From: Aquila chrysaetos chrysaetos | Lineage: Eukaryota; Chordata; Aves; Accipitriformes; Accipitridae | NCBI RefSeq assembly: GCF_900496995.4 | Contig: NC_044006.1 | Span: 32,859,120 to 32,923,119, forward strand | Direction of reading: 5' to 3' | Length of the DNA stretch: 64,000 nucleotides | Part shown: in pieces, positions 56,401 through 64,000 of the stretch | Layout of the letters: every line of letters begins with the position of its first letter | Numbering within the stretch: the first letter of the stretch is position 1 | The notes under the pieces: model-generated | Database searches by the model: none | Seen by the model: only the letters and a program-made list of their open reading frames with translations | Told to the model about the DNA's origin: nothing | Translations under genes and position numbers: made by a program

Positions 56401-59400
56401 CAACACGCTCCAGGCTCCAGCCATGCCTTTTCTCACAGCAGATGCTGCTGTGCCCACCACCTCGGCTCACCCCCGAGTCCCCAGCATGTCTGGCAAGCCA
56501 CGGCCAGCCTCAAGTTTCTTGAAAGGCTTGTGATTTTCTGTGCTGAGTTGCCATCCAAATCGTAAGTAATAAACACTTGAATAATTCATAACTAGTCAGT
56601 AATATCTTAAATAATTTAACGAACAATTTGTCATCTTTCCTTGCCATAGAAGATGCTGGCTGAAGAGCAGCGGAGAAAGGTTTCGTGTCCACCTCACCCC
56701 TCCCCGGCATCAGGCTTTGCCCCAGCCTGAGCTCAGCCAGGTGGATGCAGCCTGCAGCAGAGCAATGGGAGCCCACCCTGACCTCGGGGGGTGTAAGTAC
56801 AGATCCTCTGGTCAGGGGAACAGGGCGAGCTACATTCAGCAATCTTCTCCCGTAAATGTTCGGTATGCTCAGAGACCTATTTCTGGAGCCGCTCTCCTAC
56901 CCACTGCCCTCGGTGATGAGACACTGAATTCCCACCTCCCTTATCCCTGCTTTCCTCCAGTTAAGCATTCAGCTTCTCTGCAGAGCAGCACAGATCCTGG
57001 GAGCCACAGCTCCTGCTTTGTCACCCAAGCTGCTAAAGGATTGCGGCAGGCTGGCAAGTCAAACGGCCCTTCATTCCCACATGGTTTAAGCAGCAAGTCT
57101 CAACAAGATGGATGTTATCTTCCAAAGGCATGGAGAAGGTCTTGGAGCAACGCTTAGTTCAGAGAACCACCTCAGAAAATAAAACCCCATGAGAAATAAG
57201 AGACCAAACACACTTGAGTAAAAAACAGTAGTTTTAGCTGGTTAGACTGTAGCATGTATCTGCAGCGTAACCCCAGCATCATGTTAAACACAAACAGCAC
57301 CCGGTGAAGCCAGCCAAGCTCTCCAGGTGCTTAAAATCATACAAGTGCTTAAGATTGTAATTGAGCAAAGCACATAAGGAACACAAGTGGTGTCAGCTTA
57401 GGCATAAGGAATATGTAATAAGTCATAGAGAAGCACGTTTTTTATTATGTTTTAAAAGAAGTCTGTGCTCTTATTTCCAAGTAGATCCAATCCTGCTGAT
57501 GGATACGATCCCCTGCACGCAGGCTTTTTTAGGAGGTTGCATTGGCTCCAGTGAAGTTATGCTGGCAGAAAACATGGTTCCCTGAAACTTAGCTGTTCCC
57601 CAAAAGGCCCTTCAGCTAAGGCATTTGCCATATCTAAATATGTATTTTCATTTAAGAGGTGTATTTTGATTTAATAGAAGCCACCCCACTATCAAAAGCA
57701 TTTAAGACAACCCCAACCTTGCTGTGAGCACCAGGCTAGAGCAAACAGGCGGGCAGCCCAGTGGAGCGCTGGTGAGCACCAAGAAGGATGGCAAGGGGAC
57801 CAAGACAGAGCATCAAAAAGCCTCATTGCCCAAAAACCAGAAGGAAGCGTGGCCCATTCCTGCCGCCACAATGTCCACGCTGTGCTATGAGGGTGAGAGC
57901 TCGGGCGTTTTGCAGGGCTTCCTCCCAGGAAATGGTCTAGCCCAGAAAAGCGGGGGAAACTCAAGAAGCATCGCTCTTACCCTGCAAACACGTCTGCAGC
58001 TAATTGGCATGGCACAGCATTTTCAAAAGCACCAAAGCGGGGCTTAGGAGCTTTACCCGTTCCCGAACAGGTGTAAACTTCTAAGCATTAAATCACATTA
58101 AAAATTCCCTCTGGGCTTAAAAGTCACTTTGGTGACTCACGACGGGAGGCTCCTGTTTGTGGGCCTTTTTAATGGCAACCGCAGGAGAAGGGAGAGCAGA
58201 GGGAGACAAGCCTTTCCTTGCATGGGAGGGAGCTTATCCACAACCTGCAGGGAGTCCCCTCGCACGGAGATGCTTTTGCCAAGACCCAGCTTGTCTCAGG
58301 GACCCCTGGGCTCCTGGGGACAGCCCCAGCGCAGCGGGAAATGGCTGGAGATGGCAGGCAGGCAGCTAGGCTGAAGCAGTCCTGGAGATTTCTTTGACCC
58401 AAAGGACTTGGACTTTCTCCTGTAATGCCTTTTCCGTAACGAGTGACATCTAAATTATCTCTCATAGCAGCTAGTATGTGTGTCAGTGCTGGCTTGGTGC
58501 TGCTGTTTGCCAATGAAGAGAGCTTCTTTGGGAATTTCTAAATGATCTCATAAATATATGCCCTTGGTCACAGGTCTGCTTACCCACAAACACCAACGCA
58601 ACACTAATTAACTCCTCAGAAGTGCTCTCCTAGCCCTCGGTTCCTGCTGTCTCTCTCCAGCCCTGCTGATGTTTCTTCGATAGATTTTATTGTGCTCAGG
58701 AGAATCCCAACGTTGCAGGCACTGCGTGATGGCAGGGCTGTCCCAAGAGTCACTCCCATTTGATGGCTGCAATAGTTTTTGATTCTTTTTGAAGCGGTCC
58801 TTCCTTCCCCTTACAGATTTTTCCCCTCAATAACCCCAGAACCTTTTTCAAAAAGATACAAGCTGACACAGTTGGTTGATGTCAGGAAAACTGTCAGTTA
58901 CTATATGAGCAGAAATCAGCCTTCTGGGAGATGCAATACATTATTCATCATCTTCCGAAGATCATCTAAAGGTCAGGCTATTTTGGCCTCAAGGTGGATA
59001 AGATATGCATTCAGCCTTATGGGCTGGCCACGGTTCCTATACCTGGAAGCCTGAGGTATTACGCAAGGCACTTGCATCAGAAACCTAAAGAGCAGAGACA
59101 GCTTCATAGCATTGCAGATCACTGTTGCTGGGATCAGATAGCTATTTACAGGTTTTTGGAGACACCCTTGGTCTACCATGTCAGGAGAGAACCAGCACTT
59201 CGGGCTTTGCAAAAAGGTAGCACTTTTCTGTTTCACTGCTGAGGAACTACACTTTTTACCAGTTTTTCTCCTAACTTTTGGATCTGCGCAGTCAGAGAAT
59301 AAAAGTCTAACAGAACTTCTTAAAAGACAAATATATGAATTCAGTTCAGAGCGGCTACCTGCCAGGGCCAACATGGCAAGGTGCCCGAGGACGGTCAAGG

Positions 59401-61055
59401 CAGGGCAGATGCCACCTCAACTCTCAGCTCCTGCTGTCGGGGTTGGGTGTTTTGATTTTCCTGAGATGCCCAGTTTCCTAGGGGTGCTCAGTGCTCTGGG
59501 AGTTTTGTTTTGACAGTCATGTAGTCAATCATCCCCCCGTCAAGCTTTTGGCCAATCGTCAAAGAATCTCTGGGAGGTGTTTAACATTACGGGAAGTTTA
59601 AAACATTTCTGTCTCAAAAACAAAATATAATTACCCAGTTAAGTGGAAGCTTTTAGGGTGCTGTATCAAGCTATATCAAGAAAAGATACAAAATCAATTA
59701 AAAAAATACAGGTTTTCCATATCTGGGATTTAAAAAGACAATGACTGAAAGACAATCAGTTCCAGCATAGCTATTACCAAGTAGAAATACTTTTTGCATC
59801 CATGAAATACAAAGCGTTCCCTCGTACCTCCAGAAATACCATGGTATTTTCCGTCTGCCCTGATGCTGCCTTTGTTTTTACTGGTGAAGATAGCCACATC
59901 AGAAGGGCTTAAACTGGACCAGATTCACATAGCCAAATTTGTGCCTCTCATTCACTCTGCAATATACATGCAATTAAAAGGACTAGCAAGTACAAGCAGA
60001 AATGGAAACACATCAGGCTACTAACTATAGCAGTGGTGTAGGATAATGTGTCTTTTTTGTCCACTTGAGGAACATCTCTACACCCAATACAGTGATTTTT
60101 TTCAATTGTCTGAAAAATAGACTGTAACACCATGGATTGGTCATTGGTCAAACTGCAAAAGTACTGCAATTTTAATTGCAGTCATTAACTGACACTGTCC
60201 TGTGTTGTCCCCCATAAACAGTATTTGGCACTTTGCTGGGCTGCTGTTTCCCAGGCTGCTCAGTGCTTGCCGTGATGCCATGGGTGGTGGTTTCTACAGC
60301 AGTAGCAATCACACTGCACAGGGATCTTCACTGGCTCCTTTTATCTTACTTGAAGGCTGCTTTGTACATCCGTCAGCTTCAACCAGCTCTGTGTTTGATC
60401 TGGTGATCGATGCCTGACTTGAGGTCTACCGTTAGTGTCAGCCCATGTACTATCCTGTTTGGATTTGGTTGGTGAGACATAAAACATGATATTGTTTCTG
60501 CTCTCTGCTTGGGTAAGTGCAAAGCACACCTGGCCGTGATGGAAAATGTCATACACATGCATACACACCATTGCTGGTGAAGGGCATTAAGCTGTCCCAA
60601 ATCCAGACTTAGAAACATGCTAAATAGCTTGGAGTTATGCTGGGGACCACTCTGCTGTCCCCCACCAACAGGTGCACACAGCAAGACAGGGCTGGGTGCC
60701 GGGGAGAGACCTGGTGCCATGCCAACTTACAGTCCATATAAACTGAGATGTTTTCACTCCGCAGCAGCAGCTTTAGCTGCCATCCAAGAGAAAGGCAGGG
60801 TTCATCTGGTCATGCAAGAACTATAATGAGCTGCTCTGTACTTAAATGACATCTAATCTCCTGGCTTGCATATGAGGCAGGCACCAAGCCCACCAAGCTG
60901 TGATGTGCCCTGGCACACAGCTTCCTACCTAGCTGACACCTGACGATGGACTTGGAGAAGCCTCATTCAGTGCCTTCTTTGCCTCACTTTTATTGGCAAG
61001 GTCTCAGCCCAGTTCCACAGACTAGGGGAGAGAGGCACTCCCCATGCTACAGGAG
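53481..61055. other. Intergenic sequence
   Basis: Mostly AT-rich at first and more balanced later. No recognised gene, RNA or recent repeat. A minus-strand frame at 55311-55736 is the longest natural-looking one, but I recognise no domain and it lacks clear splice or promoter context. Confidence 0.45.
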
Positions 61056-62397
61056 GGGCAAGCTAGGGACCACAGAGCTGAGTACACACAACTCCATAGG
61101 ACCAGAGGGGATGCACATAAGGGTGCTGGGGGTGATGGCCAATGTCGCTGGGAGGGCACACTTTCTCATCTCTGGAAGGTAATAGCAACCAGGAGTGGTC
61201 CCTGATAACTGGAGAAAGATTCCTGCCTTCAAAAAAAAAGGCAGGAAGGAGAATCTGGGGAAGGACCAACTGGTCAGACTCAATCCAGTGCCTGGGAAAA
61301 TTATGAAGCAAGTCCTGAGGGACTGTGTCCACGTCATGAAGGACAGGGCAGTGACTAGGAATAGCCAGCATGGGCTCTCCAGGGACAAAGTGTGCCTGAC
61401 CAGCCTGCCTGCCCTCCTGATGGAATAAGCGACCCACTCTACAGGGGTGAGGAGGGCAGTGGATATCGCTTTCCTTGGCTTTAGCAAGGCTTTCACCATG
61501 GTCTCCCATACCATCCTTGTAGCCAAACTGAGACGATATGGGCTGCATGGACGGACCAGAAAGTGGGTGAAAAACTGTCTGGATGCTTAGGCTCCAGAGG
61601 GAGTGGTCATGGATTCAGAGTCCATCAGGCAACCAATTATGAGTAGTGAGTTTCGGGGTCAATACTGAGGCCAGAACTGGTTTACACCAGTATCACCCAC
61701 GACCTGCACAATGAGACATAACAATTCCTCAGCAAGTTCACAGACAATGTCAAAGCAGAAGGATGTCATTACCCTGGAGAGCAGGGCTGCTGTTCAGAGA
61801 CCTGGACAAGCTGGAGAAATGGGGCAACAGGGACCTCATGAAGTTCAGCACGGACAGATGCAAAGATGTCCTGCACCTCATCTGGAGCAACTCCCTGCAA
61901 AGGCGGGGACCTACTGCCTGGACAGCAGCTCTGCAGAGAAGGACCTGAGGGTCCCAGTGAGCAATGGGTTGAACACGAGCCAGCAGTGTGCTCCCACAGA
62001 GATGAAGGCTAACTCCAGACTGAGTTGGATCGGCAAGCGTGTAACCAGCAGGTCAAGGGAAGTGATCTTTCCCCTGTTTTCAGCAGTAGCAAGACTGCAC
62101 CTGGAGTATGCTGTCCAGTTTGGGGTTGCCAGTGCAAGAAAGGTATGGATATATGAGAGCAAGTGCAGTAGAGGGTCACTAAGATGGTTAGAGGACTGGA
62201 GCGGGATGTGTGAAGAAAAGCTAAGGGAACTGGATTTATTCAGTCTGAGAAGACTGGAAGGACATGAGGCAGCAGTCAGGAGTTGCAGGAAGGAAAATCC
62301 TATCTGGACATAAGGAAAAAACTTTGTTGTGAGAGGTGGGAGCAGAGGCACAGAGAGGCTGGGGAACCTTCATCCCTGAAGATTTTCAAAACATCCC
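61056..62397 (+). mobile_element. CR1 LINE, degraded and truncated at both ends
   Basis: Running similarity to the CR1 reverse-transcriptase ORF and 3' region. Landmarks are GACCAGAGGGGATGCACATA (target of the GPDG-type segment), CAGCATGGGCTCTCC (QHG), TTTAGCAAGGCTTTC (the FSKAF motif), TTCACAGACAATGTC, CTGGAGTATGCTGTCCAGTT and CTGGATTTATTCAGTCTGAG. The catalytic FADD segment reads FTDN at 61737-61748, and frame disruptions split the ORF, so it is inactive. The typical CR1 3' tail is missing; similarity stops at AAAACATCCCGG. An open frame at 61711-62313 is a remnant of the element, not a host gene. Confidence 0.8.
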
Positions 62398-63770
62398 GGT
62401 AGCATTTTCTCTGCCTGCTACCAATGCAACAGACACTCTTGTGGGAACTACAAGAAATAAACATTTTTACCTGGCTTATTCTTAAATGCCTAGCAAGAGC
62501 CAGAGCAACAAAAAGTACCATTTACTGAGTGAAGACCTGAACACTTCTTAGGAACAGAGAGCTGTGACTGGCCCAAGGGCAGCGTAAGGGCAGGAAGGTG
62601 AGTGCCTGGGGCTGCAGCAACAGTGGGTCTCATCACCTTGGTATGGGACTTCATGAAATGATTGAGAAAGCTGCTAGTGGCCACAGTTTAGTTGGAATTT
62701 GGCCTGGAGTGAAGTCAACAAGAAAGAAAAAAGCCTCTAACATCAAAGCTTTCCTCTCAGGGTCAATTTACACCCTCAAATTGTCTGTTGTCTGAGTCAA
62801 TCTAACAGCTGGCTGCTGAACAGGGAGGGTTTGCTTACCTCCAAGGACCCCAACCCTCTCCTGCTCATCCAGCTCCCTGGTCCCACCACCTCCTCTGCTT
62901 GAGCACTCATCAGCCCCTGCTGTCAGCTGCCGGGGGTGTCCAGAGACGAGCAGCAAAGAGCAGGAGCTAGCAGGAAGGAGCAGGACTTGCCCCTTTCTGA
63001 AGTGTTGAGCTGTTAGATTGGCTCAGCCACCTCCTGTCACCTCCTGCCGAAGGGCTGGCTGGGAGGGAGCCAGAAGGAGCTAAGGGAGCTGCCTTGCTGC
63101 AAAAGAAAATCCTGCCATTGGAAATACACAAAACCAAATTGCCCTAACATAGTGCTGGCAAGATCACTTGAACAGGCTCAGCGTGGAAGAGATTCCCGGG
63201 TACGTGGTGGCTGCAGATGTAGCAGCGGTCCTCCCCAAACGCTCACCCTCTCATGTCACTGGCAGTGCCAAGACAGGCACTGGCTGCTCTGCTTGGTCTC
63301 TGCACAGTGGATTGCGGGGTGCATTTACCGGCCGCAGAGGGGAGGTCACTGACTGTGTCCCCTCAAGTGCCCAGAAGGCCAAAACCACAATTCCCAGGTA
63401 GAAGTCTTTCCTCCATCTACCTAAGGCCAAGGAAGCAGGATCTGCAGCTATCTAATGTTGCCTGGAATAGAGACTGGCGAGGGAAGATTACTGACTAACC
63501 ATTTATTTTTACGTAAAAGAAGCTAGCAACATGTGTGGGTCAAATTGTCTTCCTGCTTCATGCATCACAACCTAGAAGGCTGCTTTCCTACCACTGCTGC
63601 AAATCAATCCTTCAAAAGTTTCCTGGCTCGGTCTCCAAATCACTTATCTTTGATTATTTCTAGTTCCACTGTATAGCCCATCGTGTCTTGAGACCATGGG
63701 ACAAAAGCCAGGAGTCCTACAGTGCAACTGCTCTCTTAATTCCTTGGGTGTCTTCCCTGCTGATACATAG
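62398..63770. other. Intergenic sequence
   Basis: No gene or repeat recognised. The short frames near 63152-63498 show no known protein. Confidence 0.45.
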
Positions 63771-64000
63771 CAGAGATTGGCAACTAATCTATATATAGTA
63801 CAGCACCGCAGCCGAGACACAATGGCTGCATTCAGCGTGCATACATGATGATGTCAGCAATGGCTGTTTAATTGCATCATGGGAAGTGAGGGGAGAAAAG
63901 AATTGGAAGAAAAAAAAAAAGAGAAAGGGGGCCCCTGGCCCCTCCACTTTACATAATTTCCTTCACCGCCAGATGGGAAGGCATGGGAATGCCGGCCCCG
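63771..64000 (+). promoter_or_regulatory. Promoter-like stretch at the right edge
   Basis: A TATATATAGTA sequence (about 63790) is followed within 60 bp by TGATGATGTCAGCAATGGC, a CRE/AP-1-like element, then GCATCATGGGAAG, a purine-rich run and increasing GC up to the window edge. This could be the start of a neighbouring promoter or a conserved non-coding element. The window ends before this can be tested. Confidence 0.25.

Noticed and set aside
61711-62313. 200-codon plus-strand frame
   Set aside because: It lies wholly within the decayed CR1 LINE and mixes shifted frames of its reverse-transcriptase region.

Overview
The window is vertebrate nuclear DNA, almost certainly from a bird and probably a neoavian. 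The evidence is short protein-coding exons in long AT-rich introns with consensus GT..AG splice sites, a CpG-island promoter, CR1 LINE fragments, and solo endogenous-retrovirus LTRs of types I recognise from neoavian genomes. There are no bacterial features.

The only protein-coding gene I can support is TCAIM (T-cell activation inhibitor, mitochondrial) on the plus strand. Its CpG-island promoter lies at about 4440-5450. A probable non-coding first exon ends at 4831. The start codon is at 7210 in a small second exon, and nine more coding exons run to a TGA stop at 26794-26796. I assembled the exons by hand. Every junction keeps phase, the joined CDS is 1470 nt (489 residues plus stop), and it matches the human protein as I remember it (about 496 residues) from end to end. 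The N-terminus looks like a mitochondrial presequence followed by a J-domain-like segment with an HPD triad. The transcript leader carries two predicted short upstream ORFs.

Layout: 1-4430 is upstream flank with no recognised gene. 4440-27105 (possibly to about 29830) is TCAIM. Its introns hold two antisense-oriented solo LTRs (15891-16482 and 18219-19174), a CR1 3' fragment next to the second LTR, an ancient CR1-type fragment (about 24540-24930), and long homopolymer tracts close to splice sites. From about 29830 to the end I found no convincing gene. Within that desert, base composition turns clearly more GC-rich near 36.1 kb. There is a MIR-type SINE remnant near 48.6 kb and an orphan CpG island at about 52640-53480 with five near-identical 50-bp tandem units. 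A decayed CR1 LINE lies at 61056-62397. A promoter-like stretch touches the right edge.

All homology statements rest on recognition from memory. No database search, splice predictor or RNA evidence was available.
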